DNA of 64,000 bases, from the NCBI GenBank assembly GCA_039545355.1, contig BCJJ01000011.1, forward strand, positions 870,642 through 934,641. Direction: 5' to 3'. This document shows positions 1 through 12,658 of this stretch, piece after piece (the stretch's first letter is position 1; every line of letters begins with the position of its first letter). A model generated the notes under the pieces. That model was not told the DNA's origin, ran no database searches, and saw nothing but the letters and a program-made list of their open reading frames with translations. Both the position numbers and the translations under genes were made by a program. Origin of the DNA: Trichosporon coremiiforme. Its lineage: Eukaryota; Basidiomycota; Tremellomycetes; Trichosporonales; Trichosporonaceae.

Positions 1-2165
1 TCGAGCCGTAGTTGTATGAGCCACCGCCACCGTGTGGTGTCAGAGAGCGGTAGCGCATTGGCTGCTGGGGCGGTGTGAACGACGGTCCGACGGAGGAGAC
101 GCTCGGCGCGTTCCACGCATTGGGCGGGGGCATCGACAGCCAGTCGGGCGGCACTGTCGTGGAGCGCTGCGGCGCCTGCATGCCGCCGTAGTACATGTTG
201 TACTGTGCGTTCGGGCTTACAAATGTCAGCGCATTGCCACAAGGTGTTTCATGTTTCAACACGGGGATTTTTCACCGCCCTGTCGTAGTATCTCAACTCA
301 CTCAACGGGGACATGTGACATCATGCCATCAGTCGGCGCTGGTGATTGCGTCGGCCAGCGGCGGCCAAGATAAGGCGGTGCGCTAAGCCGCGAGTCCTCG
401 ACCGTCTCGCTGCTCGAACGTGGTGGCTCGTCCTTGCGGTGCAGGCGTAAGTGTTGCAGCAGGTTGTCCTGGCGACTGAAGGCGCGCGAACAAAGCTTGC
501 AAGCGAACGGACGCTCCTGCGTGTGCGTCCGGATGTGGCGCTTCAGGTGCTCCAAGCGCTTGAACGGTCTGCGGCAGAACTCGAAGACGCAGACGAACGA
601 CTTCTCCTCGGTGGCGCCGACGTGCGCGGCTTGGGGGGCAGCTGTCGAGGCGGTGCTGCTGTTGGCAGCATCGGCTCCTGGTGCCGGTGAGTCACGAACA
701 GAGTCCGTCTTGCGCTTCTTCTCGTCACCGCCGACCGTGGAGACCGCCGTTCCGTCGCGCTTGGCCCTCTCCTCATCATCCTCAGGGGCCACCGACTTTG
801 AAGGGGATGAACGCTTCGAGCGCGTACGCTTGCGCTTATACGCTGAACTTCCCTCAAACATCGTCACGGTGAACTGGGGTAATCCCCCTGGCCCCGTCTG
901 GTACTGGTCGGCGGTCGGCTGAAAAAAATCAGGAACCGGTCTGCCTGTGTTGGGATCGATGGCGCCGACACGGCCAGTCCACATGCTCTGCTCGACCGAG
1001 CCGTCCATGGGACGTCCGTCGTAGGTCATGCTGGGGTCCATGCTCGACTGCCTCGATCCCTCCGGACCCATACCTCCCGCCATCATGTGAGCAGCATTGG
1101 GAGCAATGCGTGCCTGCAGAGGGTAGACCTGGTCCTGAGATAGCGTCAGCGTCTGTGCAAACAGGATATCGTTATCGCGAGGCACTAACTAGAATAGCCG
1201 CCTCCATTCCACGATTGGTGCCCATAAACTGCTCGTAGAGACCACGGCGCGGGTCATACTTGAAGCTGCGGGCGGGCTCGCCAACGACGACCGATGTCGG
1301 CTCCTGACCAGCCTTCTCGCGCTTCAAGTCGCGCTCAAGAGCATCAAGGAAGAGACGGTCATGCGGGACAGAGAACCAGTAGAAGACCTTCTGCTTCTTC
1401 TGGGTACGGATGCACCCGTTGCGGAACAGGAAGTCAAGGAAAGCAGACCTGTAGTGTCAGCTAAAGTGTCCCAACTGTGTCTTGTAATCAGAATCTGAAA
1501 CTCACTTTGGCTCCTCGAGACAAGCATCAACACCAGGCTTAAGGTTGCGGAGGTCGGAGAAGACACCCTCCTCCCACTTTTTGGTGTGCTTCACGGGGCG
1601 ACCGAACGCCTCGAAACGGAAAAGAAGTGCGCGGACTGGATTTGGTGAGCTAACGTTCCTCAGCCAGCCAAACTCAAAACTCACCGATGTCAGTGCCCGT
1701 GATATGATAAAGGCCGTTCCAGAGCACACATGCAACGTCCTCGCCGTTCGGGAGTCGGAACTTGGAGAGATCAGGAAGATGCTGCATGTCAGTCCCATTT
1801 CCGTGAGCAGCAACTCACGCTCTGAGGAAGCGTAGACCACTTCGTGGGAGCGGTAGCAAGGAACTGTGATGTCAGCAACCCTGATGATGAGCGTCACTTA
1901 CGAAAAGCAATCTGCAAAGCAACTCGACGCGAGCCGTCTCCGAGTCAGTCAGACGCCGTGGAACGACGTCCGCGGGGGGCGGAAGCGGGTAGAGAATGGC
2001 CTCTTCCATACCGGGGCCTCTGAGGATCGTCAGTGACTGGTGAAACTCAGCACAGGGCGCCTTGGATGTCACGCCCATTGCGACACCCAGGTCGCTAACA
2101 ACGCGAAATACGCACTCCTTGTATGGGGCGTGATAAACCTCTACTTCGGTGGGACCGCCCAGCAT
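1..2165 (-). CDS. STE12: Ste12 transcription factor, partial (C-terminus runs off the left edge)
   Basis: Transcription factor downstream of the pheromone/filamentation MAP-kinase cascade. Joining exons on the minus strand (about 2165-2116, 2019-1902, 1863-1819, 1781-1685, 1636-1506, then about 1450-1190, 1155-300 and 226-1) gives the diagnostic STE domain: [14 protein letters not shown], then [17 protein letters not shown], then [14 protein letters not shown], then [18 protein letters not shown] and [14 protein letters not shown] long Ser/Pro-rich linker follows. Near 460-600 lie two tandem C2H2 fingers (CVFEFC...HIRTH and CKLCSRAF...HLRLH), the architecture of filamentous and basidiomycete Ste12 but not of S. 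cerevisiae. A last exon encodes a Gln/Pro/Tyr-rich tail ([12 protein letters not shown]) and continues off the window. The start at 2165 is the first ATG of the open segment and is less certain than the domain. At least six introns, most of them 37-110 nt. Confidence 0.93.
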
Positions 2166-3637
2166 AGTTGTGCCTGTACCAGGCAGGTGGGTGGTGGGCA
2201 GGGTTGCGAAAGTAGTAGCTATGATGGCGGTGGCTACTCGGTCGTAGCTCGATCTCGGCGTCGGGTTAGAGAGGGCTGCCGGTTGGTCGGGAAAGCGGAG
2301 GTTGGGTCTCAGTCAGAGGGCAGACGGTCGACTGAGGAGTGCGAGGGGTGACGGAGAGGAGCGTTCGATCAAGACTTTGCCTCGTTGCTGATGGAGATCT
2401 CGAAAGAGAGTCTAAGCGGTAGGGACTGTTGGTGTGCTGAGACGATCCGGAGACTGGTGTGTATCGACAGGTAGCGCGTTCGAGATCACAGATGGACTCA
2501 GGGGTTGCGATTAGATGAGCGGCGGCGATGTTGTTGTCGGGGGCGGCGGCTGATGGAGGTCGCAAGGTTGTGGTTGTGACTGTGGGTGTGGTTTGGTATG
2601 ACGGGTAATCGATGATGTCGATGTGAGCGAGTGATGGATGATGAGGGGAAAAAGTGGGGGAAAGACAGGATGAATTAGGGATTGAAGTGTGAGAAATGTA
2701 AGATGTTGGAGAGAGGAGAGTTCGGAGGATGAGACGTGTGAGGACGTTGTGGAAGGTGTTGTTGGAGGAGGATGGGGAGGAGGGCTCGGGGCAGAGGGGA
2801 TGCTACCTTGTTGGAGGAAGCAGCCTAGCGGCCCAGAGCTAGGAGTGGATGGAAGGATGGATGGTTAGAGAAAGGTGAAACGTGTTCCAAAGGAGAAAAG
2901 GCTGAGGAAATATTAAGATGCTGGGCGACAGGGGGCGGGCCGGTAGACAATCTTTAAAGGCAGTAAGGCTCTGCACCGCGGCCAGGCGGACGGTCCGAGG
3001 ATGAGCAGTGGACGCCGCGCGTGAGAGACGCAAGGGGTTCGGAGAGCGCACTAGGACCTAAGGGCGCAGCGAGGGACAGCGAGGGACCCTTTGAGGGTTG
3101 TGGGTTACGTGTATTATGTGTCGTGTAAGAGAGAGCACGAGAAGGACGCTGGCGCACTAGCGAGACGGACGGTACGGAGCACCCAGGCTGGGAGGGCATG
3201 GAGGGCCAGGGGGATAGGGGGAGGCGAGGGAAGACGGGCAGAGGAGGACAAAGTCGATGCGCGATGCGAGACGCAGCAATGTCTGGATCGTCGTGCTCTG
3301 CACTGCAAGGCAAGACAAGCCCAGCGCAGAGGCCTCGCATAGGGCACGGGCAGGGCCAGGGGTGGGTGTAGCGTGTACCATGTTAGAGAGATGCCTCAGG
3401 TCCTGGGCCCTGCTGCCTCAGCCCGCGCCCGAGCCCCACAGCGCCAGGCGCCCCAGCGCCCGACGCCCTACGCCCCCTCAAGACCTTCATCGACACATCC
3501 AGACCATCCAGACCATGCAGTTCGCAGACTCATGCATGGCAGCAGATATACTCCCGGCACCCGCCGATGCGCTCAATGTGCAAGTCGCGAGTCACGGATC
3601 ACGGATCGGAGGGTCCCAAGACGTTCCCAGAGCACGG

Positions 3638-3687
3638 GAGCAGAGGAGCAGAGGAGCAGAGGAGCAGAGCTAGCAGAGCTAGCAGAG
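3638..3687. repeat. Short tandem repeat (8-bp, then 9-bp units)
   Basis: Four perfect copies of GAGCAGAG (3638-3669) run directly into two perfect copies of CTAGCAGAG (3670-3687). It lies in non-coding sequence and looks like a minisatellite grown by slippage. Confidence 0.9.
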
Positions 3688-5629
3688 CCTGGCCACCTGT
3701 CTGCTGCTGCGTCTCATCTCACACATCACACATCTCAACGTGCCGTGTGCCGCTGTCTCGTGTCTCGACTTGCGTTCCTGCATATCCTGCGTCCTGCAGA
3801 CTCGTGCGTTGCTGCTCCGGAAGCATGACAGCATGCACGCCCGGCTACCCCGCCCTTGGAACGCCTCTTTGGCTCATGCAAGCTTCTCGCTGGCTCCCTT
3901 GGGTCCCCTGTAAGGTTTCAGGTGCCACGTTAACCTCAAATGTGACGGGTACAGGCATTCTGTTCAATCCTTGTGCCTAATCCCGTCTGCGACTGCCGAC
4001 AGTCTGGGTTAATTGGGTTTGACCGGGTGTGTCCCAGTACTTCCGGGCACGTCCCATGTCATATGTGACATGAATGTGGTCCGAATGACCTCTGCCACGA
4101 GCGGCAGTACGGCATCGCCCATCTTTCTTGTTCACATCCTCGCGAGCGCGCGAGCCCTCGCTGCCGGCTGCCCCTGGAGCTCCGAGGGCCTGCACTGCAA
4201 GCCAGTGCTGCCCCTCCAGCCGGAGCCAGCCCCTCCTCCGCTCTCAGCGGAGCTAGCAGGGCTAGCACGGCCAGCCCCCGGTATCCGGAGGATTGTCACG
4301 CCGCACTCCTGCTCGCGGCTGCGCTGCGAGCCTGGCCCACTCGTGGCTGTCGGCCGCGTGGCGGTGACACTACGTAGGGCATTGCAGGGGTGAGCGAGGA
4401 GGGCGATGAGGGCGGCCAGCGCGGGCATCTGACTATCGCCGAAGTAAGTCGCCATGTCTGACCATCCTGCGATCCGGTGCTGCCTGACTCGGTCTGATAC
4501 AGAGAGCGCTGTAGAGCGCTGCACGCGCTGACCGTTGCGCTGACCATTGGCTGCCTAGACAGGACATGACTGTCCATAACTGTCAATAGACATCATCGCA
4601 TCGTTTCCGGCCTGCCTACTCAAACCCGTAATCCGTTTCCCACACCGTGGGGCGATACATGCGACATGGTGCTTGCGACGCATGCGCTGCTTGCGCGCAC
4701 CGGCTGCAAGGGCTCACTATGAGTAATAGCCCGCGGGGCGTCAGCAGGAACACAGGTCCTGGGGTGGGATTCATTCAGATTCAAACTCTCCTCGAGGCGA
4801 GAACCTGATCCTCCGACTTTCCAGATTGGCCAGATCGGCTCGCCCACACTTGTCCCCGTGCGTCCGGTACAGCACCAGGCAGCACCGGGATAGTGGAGAC
4901 GCATGCAGACGCGTCGGTTGGGTAACGCGCCAGAGCTTGAATCGCTCGGAAGAGTGGGGTTGCGACTCCTGCTGACATCTTGCCACAATCAGCAATGGCA
5001 GCTTGGGTTCGCTGCGACGCAGCCAGGTCTCGTTCCCATTCGTGCGCTCCGCACAGACAGCGAGACTTACGACGACTGCTACATGCGGGCACGCCCCTCT
5101 GGAGCGACCCAACGGAGCCTGCGGAGCATTAATGTCTAGCTCTTCCTCCGTCAATTACGTGCTAATCACGTGAATTGCAATACGAGTCGTACACCATGTC
5201 TACGTTCCTATGTGAATTCAGATGAATCGCTGAAGCGAAGGATGAATGGAAGTAGCTGTTCTCGTAGTTGTGGCATGCCCGACGTACTTGGCATGAGGTA
5301 TGGCCGCTGGGTGGTGTTGATGCTCTCTGACTGCGAGCACGGTAACGTTGCTTTCGAGTATTTCACTCTGAAACGGTTTGACTTAATAATATGCATACAC
5401 CCGCAGAATCTTGTTTCCCACCATTCTCATCTATTCAGCACAGGTCGCTTGGGGGATGGTTGGGTGCTTCGAGAAGCTAGGAGCCAGGAGGCGCAGGAGG
5501 CTAAGAGAGGATTCCGAGGGATCGAACGCCAGTCCGAAAGAAGGTCTGCCCGCGATCAAACAAGGAAGAATGTGCAGCGTCCGTGAGGGCAGGAGCGTGC
5601 GAGTCGCGAGTCAGTCACTTTGGCTTTGT

Positions 5630-5671
5630 TCTGTGTGATCTGTGTGTGATCCGTGTGATCTGTGTGACGAA
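5630..5671. repeat. Degenerate tandem repeat of GTGTGATC
   Basis: GTGTGATC-type octamers recur about five times (GTGTGATCT, GTGTGATCC, GTGTGATCT, GTGTGACG) in gene-free sequence. This is a simple repeat with no sign of a transposon terminus. Confidence 0.75.
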
Positions 5672-6725
5672 GCACGAAACAGATGCGCGGCATGCCGCAG
5701 ATCGGGCAGATCGGGCAGACGCGAGTCCAGCGCGAGTCAACGAGATCACTTATTGCAAAGTTCGCGTCGAAACAAGGAAACGCGGCTAACCTCCAAGCGC
5801 TCGTGCAGCCGCTCCGACCGTTTCTTGTTTGAAAGCGGCAGTTTCGCAGTATCACCTCAGGATCCACAGGCAGATGTGTCGGGTGTCAGGTCATCAGGTC
5901 AGACCGGGTCGAAGGGTCAGGACACCCGGGACCCTCCTCGTCCTGTCACTATCATCGTTCCGTCTACCCCGTCTGTCTGCGTACGCGCTCCGTCTCACTC
6001 GTGCTTCCAGTACTTGAATAAGATGGTGGTCCGCTGGCCCGCTTCCCGGCGATGGCCTTTGGTGCGCTGGTCCGCCGAAACTGCGGGCAGCTTTATTGCG
6101 TTCCTGCCTGCGTACAACACTCCGACCGTCAGCTAAGGCTCGATCAAGCCGGATCCGATCTGCAGTCGGATCACGGAACTCTGGGAAGCAGTAGCCCACC
6201 CTAGACACCCAGGTCAGGTCGGCCCAGCTCAGGCCCACCGGAACTGGAGGACCCGGGAGGGCGGCAATCCCCAAGGCAACCGGCAGACTCGCAGGGTTTT
6301 ACCAAATTCGCATAACTCTCCTCGAGACTCAGCTACAACCTACTCTGGCCGCGCATGGTCACACTCATGGTTGCTTCCGGTCATCTTGCCACGTGTGCCC
6401 ACGTCATTTCTCCCGAAAGCCGGGCGCTTATCGTACTTCCATTGCTGGATGCGATCATTGAGCCAGCGTCACCCAGCGTGTGCCCAGCTTAGGAGCCACT
6501 GTCAGTCCAGTCAGGTTGTCACCGTCACGCAACCTGCACCACCGCAGCGGATGCCATCGTAAGCGCCAGCCGAGACCCACGTCTTGCAAGCTCTGAGATC
6601 TGGCTGCTGGCTTGGCTCTGGCAAATAACACTGCCGAACATTCGCGACCACCACCACTACTGACCGACCCTCTCCTGGCCCTCGACTGAAAGCAGGTCCA
6701 TAGGGACCGAATCCGCCTTCTGGCT

Positions 6726-9316
6726 ATGTCCGACATGCCGCCCAACATCCCAATCCGGCCCCCACGACATCACTCCGTCGCCAGAGGCTCGAGCACGGCG
6801 TCCGTCGCCTCCGTTGCTTCGGTTGCGTCTTCCTCGAGCTCCGCCTCATCCTCGAATCGGGCACCGCCGATTCCACCGAAGACCTCCCGCGTCATCGACC
6901 AATACCACGCCGATCGCAACCCCGCTCAATGGGCTTCTTCTAGAAGCTCTCTCATCCCCGCGCCCCAGCGCGCGATTCTCGCCCAACCACCTCAGGCCCC
7001 GAGGAGCCGAGCGCAGCCGCGCACGCAAGCGTTCTCCACGCATCAGGCTCAGCAGCGTCAGGCGAACCAACTTGGACTTATCACTCGAAGACCACCGGGC
7101 CGAGTTGCCGCCATGGTGACATCGGCGCAGCAGCGACCTAACATGGGGGCTTCGACTGGCTCAACCCAGAGCTTCACCTCGCTCGCTCGATCCGTGCTCA
7201 GCGCTGCGGGCGCTGCTGGAAGCGCTGTCGCAAACACGGTCGTCGGAACAGACAAGCCGCGAGGACCAGGAAAGGAGACGGTCTTCCTCGTTCCCGGCTG
7301 GGGCGTGAAGCGCCCCACGAAGGACAGCAATGAGCTCGGTAAGTGTGTATGTCATTCGGCGGCTGACGTGACAGCCTTCGACCTGCATGTTACGACGTCA
7401 GGATTGTGCGTGTTCGAACGGGATCCGGGGAATGTGTCCAGGACACAGCGGGCAATGATGAGCCTCGTCCGACGGTTCGCTGCCCTTCCTGCTATCCCGA
7501 CACTTCCGCCAAAGGGCAAGGGAGCGCTCATGGACGACAAGTTGACCGACTCGCCCACAAGTGACCCAGCGGACGACAAGGACCTGCCCGAGGTGGAGGA
7601 CATGATCGACCTCGACTCGCCCCCAAGCACGCCGAAGAGGGGTAAGCCGCCCCCACCGCCAAAGCCGAAGCCAGAGGCGCTGAGGGGCAACGCCGTGCAG
7701 AGGAAGGGGGCCTTAAACTCAACTGACACGACTCCTAAGGCCACCCCACCCTCCTCGACGAGGAGGCGCTCGCCTTCCCCGCCCTCCCGAATCCCCTCCA
7801 CCGACCAGGTGTTCATGGACAATGAGCAGCTGAAGCTCGCCCACGAGTACCTCGACACCCGCCTGCGTCCCTTCTGGTCAACGGCTTTGCCGAATAGACG
7901 AGTCGCGTTGTCGCTATACACCGTCAAGCTGATCGACAGCAAGCCCGTCCCGGAACCGGGACCGGAGCTGTTTGACAAGGAGCCTCTCATGCGGACAACG
8001 TTCACGACGAATAGCCAGGGTGTCTTCATCCACCACTTCGTCATTCCATGGGAGCGCATCTGCACGCACCCAGAGTCGATCGGGCTGGCGTTCTCCGAGG
8101 ATCCGCAGAACAGCGACCCGCACAAGGACTGGGGACTGGTGTTCCGCGCTCAGCTGCTTGGCGAGGAAGGTCCCGATGGACTGCAGCGAGCAACAACGTC
8201 GGACTCGATGAACAGCACGGATAGCAGCAGGAGCAACCGAATGAAGAGCAGGTTAGCACGTGCTGAGGGTGCTGCAACCAGCTTCTTCTCCCGCTCTGAA
8301 ATCCCGAACCGCAACGATGGTGATGGCGACCAGGAGATGGGTCTGATGGGGCTGGGCGAAGCGAGTGCGGAGGCGGTCAATGTCGCCAACATTCAGCGCC
8401 CGGGAGGAGTGCGCATCATCTCTGATCTAGTGAGTTTCATATATATGTCGTTGAAACTGACGTACAGGACGATACGGTGAAACACAGTGACATCCTGAGT
8501 GGCCCCCGCGAGGTGTTCCGCAATGTCTTCTGCCGCCGCCTCGAGGACATCCTCGTGTTCGGCATGAACACGCTCTACCAGGACCTGACGCGCATCGGCC
8601 TGGCGGGCGTGCACTTCGTGTCCAACTCGCCTGTGTCGATCTACCCGCTGGTCTCCCAGTTCCTGCAGCTGCACAAGTTCCCATCGTTCTACTCGCTCAA
8701 GCTGAAGATGTATTCTTCACGCTCGATAGTGACGTCCCTGTTCGAAGGAGCTGGCGACCGCAAGCGTCCGCCGATCGAGGACATCATGAACGAGTTCGGG
8801 GACAGCAAGTTCCTCATGTTCGGCGACAGCGGCGAGCAGGATCTGGAGCTGTACGTGTCGCTAGCGCGCGAGCGGCCGAAGCAGGTCCTCGCGATCTTCA
8901 TCCGCGATGTCACGAGCAGCCGAGCCGAGGAGGCACGCAAGGTTGCTGAGAAGGCGGGGTTGATGACCCACTCCGAGCTCGCCGAGAACGAGTCCGCAAA
9001 GCAGCGCCAGGAGGAGCACGGCGTCTACGCCAGCGGCAACACGTACGACCGGTCTCCGAGCCCGACCAGCTCGGGTGCCAGCACCCCGACGTCGAGCATC
9101 AGCCGCCAGCCAACGGACCAGGACATGAAGCAGACGATTGCGGACTTGCAGTCCCTCAGTGCCGAGGAGCAGAAGGTCTTGAAGCGCGCGGCGCAGTGGG
9201 AGACCCGTGTGAACCAGGCCCTTGACGCTGTCCCTCCAAGCGTCAAGCTCATCTTCTTCAAGGAGCCGGAGGAGATTGAGAGCCTCGCGCAGGCGCTCGT
9301 TGAGGCCAACGTCTAG
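6726..9316 (+). CDS. APP1: APP1-like phosphatidate phosphatase (DUF2183 catalytic domain)
   Basis: Predicted Mg-dependent phosphatidate phosphatase of the yeast App1 family, which acts at endocytic/actin sites by converting phosphatidate to diacylglycerol. The model has three exons (6726-7337 or so, about 7374-8429, 8468-9316) and about 838 residues. The N-terminal 190 residues are Ser/Pro/Gln-rich and disordered. An App1-type N-terminal domain follows (FDLHVTTSGLCVFERDPGN... RRFAALP). The catalytic domain starts at IISDL-DDTVKHSD, the DxDxT motif with nucleophile Asp near residues 555-557, split by an intron. It continues with HFVSNSPVSIYPLV and FLMFGDSGEQDLELY. The C-terminal part has a Ser-rich linker and a helical tail. 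The intron inside the DxDxT motif (8430-8467) is well supported by GTGAGT, CTGAC and CAG. Proline-rich stretches (PPPPPKPKP near 7650) could bind SH3 domains, as known for App1. Family assignment is firm; site of action is inferred. Confidence 0.92.
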
Positions 9317-10047
9317 ACTGTTGACCTTGCACATATGTATCATAGCCCTAACCATACGCAACGTGCAGTACCAACATAGCTTCGCTTGGCCCAGACACGG
9401 CGTGCTGACTCGGCGATGGCGTCAACCGAGCTAACTTTCATAGCGGAGTGGGGGTCTTGGCATTGTCGGCACCACATGGAGCTTCGTTGAGACAATGCCA
9501 TCCCCATTGCAGCTTCAGCAAGAAGTCGGACATGCTATGTTTATGGCTTTGGACGTCACTTGCATGCATACGCTCGCTGATCACAGTGTCCATGAGCCTG
9601 TTGCGGCCTGCGCAAGCCCCCCCACGACTGGTGCGAAGCTGGGTGTGGACCTAATTAAAGCCATGCGACATGCCGCTTTCGTCATAGGCACGTCGCATCG
9701 TGTGCGTCATGCCAACCAGATTCGTCGGGGTGATCGCCCCCACCGAGCCTCAGGGCGGCGACGCGAGGAAACAACCCAATCTGGGCAAATCTGGGCATTA
9801 AGGACATGCCAAGCCTCTCTAGGGTCTGCATGCGCGTCCTGCTCACCTCAGCAACTCGGCGACCTCGTTGCACAGCCATCGCAGCGCGACCGCAAAGAGA
9901 GGGGTCGATTTCGCCGCCAGACCTTGCCGCCCTTGCCGCCCGGTGGAGGCGCGAGAGGACCAGATAACAAACGTGCATCCTGTCCTGCTCGTTTCCCTCA
10001 CACTTCGCTTTCAGTCTACATACAGTTCTGCAAACTGCACACGCAGC
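9317..10047. other. Intergenic region between APP1 and the Ecm3-like gene
   Basis: About 730 bp with no coding signal that I can support. It should hold the 3' UTR of the upstream gene and the promoter and leader of the transporter gene. No repeats or RNA genes were recognised. Confidence 0.5.
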
Positions 10048-12261
10048 ATGCTCGTGTCCGACGGCGTTCCCGGTACGTATCCTCTGAAGAAGATCTGCTT
10101 ACGGTGCAGTCAAGACTCTGCTCACCACTGTATTCTCTGTGAGTAAAGATCGACGTCGATCCTCGAACGGGGCACGCAATCCGCGGTCGGCGGTGACGGC
10201 CGCTCTTACACGCCGCTAGAACTGCCCCGCACTTGCTATCGCAAGACCCCGCAACTCGTCATACGAGCTGCACACGACCGAGACGCACGATACATCGAGC
10301 TGCATGAGCTGACAACCAGTCCATCACAGAGGTCTTCCTCCTATGCCTGGCAGGATACATTCTCGCCGCGACTGGCGTGACCGACAAGGCCACGCAGCGT
10401 AAGCTCAACGTCATCAATGTGTCGCTGTTCACGCCCGCGCTGCTGTTCTCGAAGGTGAGTGCATCCTCTCATTGCGGGGTGGTACTGCTGCTCTGCGAGC
10501 TCGTGACCGTGCTGGACTGCGCGCACAAGAACACAAACGTCATGTGTCGCTTTAGGCTGCCTCAGTGATGAGATGGCGAATCCTCGGCACCCTGTGTAGC
10601 ATACATCTGCTTACGACAGGTCGCGTTCTCGCTCACCCCGGCCAAGCTCAAGGAGCTGTGGATCATCCCTCTCGGCTTTGTGCTGATCACGGGTGTATCA
10701 GCGCTCGTTGCGTGGATCCTGTCAAAGGTCTTCCGTCTGAAGAAGAGCCAGACGTAAGTTGTATGCAGTGCAGGGTCCGGGCAACCGGATATTGCGCCTC
10801 AGTCGCCCCCAAAATGTCATTACTGACAGCTTCCGCAGTGCGTTCGCGATCTGTGCGGCCATGTTCCAGAACTCGAACTCGCTTCCGATCGCGCTGGTGC
10901 AGTCGCTCGTCGTCGAGGTCCCCGGCCTCAAGTGGGACAAGGAGGACAACAAGGATCAGATGCTCGGTCGCGCGCTCACGTACATGGTCGTGTACTCGAC
11001 GCTCGGCATGGTGCTGCGCTGGAGTTGGGGCGTCAAGCTACTCAGCAGCGCGGATGACGATGCCGAGCACGAGGACGCAGAGGAGGGACGCATTCCCGAC
11101 TCGATCGAGATCACTGCCGGTGCCCAGACGCCGGACCAGAGCGGTGTGGTTATGGACGTCCACATTCCCCGCGCCGCTTCCCCGGAGCCCGTTACGCCGC
11201 TGGCTGGCACACCTCTGAACGGCACGCCTCTCAACGAGCAGCAGCGCTTCAGCTACTCGCCCGCTCGCCGTCTGCGCTCGCCGTCGCCCGCTGGCTCCGG
11301 ATCGGCCGTGAGCACCAGCCACCGCCTGAGCACCTCTCCTCTTGTTCCCCGCGGCCGCACCTCTACCCGCCAGAGCAGCGCCAACGCCTCTCGTTCCGGC
11401 TCGCTTATGAGTGTTGTGTCTAACCGCCGCCGCCTCTCTAGGACGGACTCGGCTCGCGAGTTCTGGGGTCTGCCCGAGCAGCCCAAGGCCGGTCACTCGG
11501 GCATCGTGCATGACCTCGACGATGTGACGGAGGACTCGTCAGAGAGCGAGTTGGAGGACGACGAGGCGGACGAGTGGGGTTCGATCCGCGCCGACGTCGG
11601 CACGACCCGCTCCCCCTTCTACGCCGAGCTCAAGGCCCGCGCGCTCGCGTACTGGGCTGCGTTCTGCAGCTTCATGACTGTGCCCACTTGGGCCGCCCTC
11701 GTGTCCGTTATCATTGCCCTGATCCCTCCCCTCCAGGCCGAGCTGAACAAGTTCACTCCCCTCAAGGCGGCGATCAACAGCGCCGGTCGCTGTTCCATCC
11801 CCGTCACGCTTGTCGTCCTCGGTGCGTTCTTCTACACTCCCAAGCCGCCTCAGCTTCCCGACGATGAGGAGCAGAATGGAAAGGGCTTCGGCAAATTCTT
11901 CGAGCGCAAGCTGCGCAGCTTGAGGTCGCAGGAAGACCTGCGCTACGCCGGTGAGGGCAAGACTGTCTTCGTCGCCGTCCTGAGCCGCATGATCCTTGTG
12001 CCCCTCGTCTTCCTCCCCAGCATTGCGCTTATGGCGCGCTATGACTGGTTCCGGGCTGCCGAGGACCCCGTCTTCATCCTCTGTGCGGTGCTGCTCGTTT
12101 CCAGCCCGCCAGCCCTCACGCTCGCCCAGATCACGCAGGCCGCCTCGGGCGATGCGTTCGAGAGACTCATCTCCAAGACTATTACGTGGAGCTATGCCGT
12201 GCTCACCCCGCCGTGCACGCTCATCTATGTCGTTGTCGGTCTCCTCTTTGGAAGGCTATAA
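10048..12261 (+). CDS. Ecm3-like membrane transport protein (auxin efflux carrier family)
   Basis: Integral membrane protein of the auxin-efflux-carrier/PIN-like family (yeast Ecm3 and relatives), probably in the ER or plasma membrane. Substrate unknown. Five exons: 10048-10072, 10110-10138, 10320-10454, 10620-10753 and 10839-12261. Spliced together they give 581 residues in frame. The first two exons are only 25 and 29 nt, so a simple ORF search misses the true start. N-terminal helices include VFLLCLAGYILAATGV and LFTPALLFSKVAFSLTP, then MFQNSNSLPIALVQSLVV, the family hallmark with an NSNSLP turn. A Ser/Arg-rich cytosolic loop (roughly residues 175-355) separates two helical bundles. C-terminal helices include VPTWAALVSVIIALIPPLQ and LLVSSPPALTLAQITQAASG. 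Two-bundle topology with a long central loop is usual for this family. The first exons are inferred from splice signals alone. Confidence 0.88.
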
Positions 12262-12658
12262 GCCCTCGTGCAAGCAGTGGGCAGCAAGAGCTGAGATATC
12301 CGCCCTCTGCTCTCGTCATCTCTATCTAGCCGTTTATTCTTAGCACACGCCAAAAACATGCGGATGTAGCATAGCATGCAACGTACTTTGACTGCACAAG
12401 CCCGTTCTCACGCCCACGCCCCGACGAGTGATGTCTCAAGATCTCTGGATCTCTTTCATCGTACCAGTTTAGAATCAACAGCCAAAGTCGATTTGCTCCC
12501 GTGCGATCGGCAACTTCACCCAATCCCTCACTGACGACAGAGTGCAACACGGGATATCTTCCTGATTTCTTTGCATTTAATCCAACCAACCACCTCTCTA
12601 TCTCGGCGATCAACAGCAACTGCCTCTCGGCGTCCAAGCCATCCACGCCGTGCCCGCC

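Larger units (their letters stand above)
2166..6725. other. Gene-free stretch upstream of STE12 and APP1
   Basis: About 4.5 kb with only short overlapping open frames on all strands. None shows a recognisable domain, consistent splice structure or coding-like composition. The part next to STE12 (about 2170-3100) is purine-rich on the plus strand, pyrimidine-rich on the STE12 strand, and probably holds its promoter and leader. The part before 6726 probably holds the APP1 promoter. Simple direct repeats occur near 3640 and 5630. No tRNA-like T-arm with a matching stem was found. A non-coding transcript or a very diverged gene cannot be excluded. Confidence 0.5.

Noticed and set aside
5500..5545. 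Possible tRNA T-arm (GTTCGATCC on the minus strand)
   Set aside because: No matching T-stem, acceptor stem or D arm around it. The same 12-mer near 31105 also lacks a cloverleaf.
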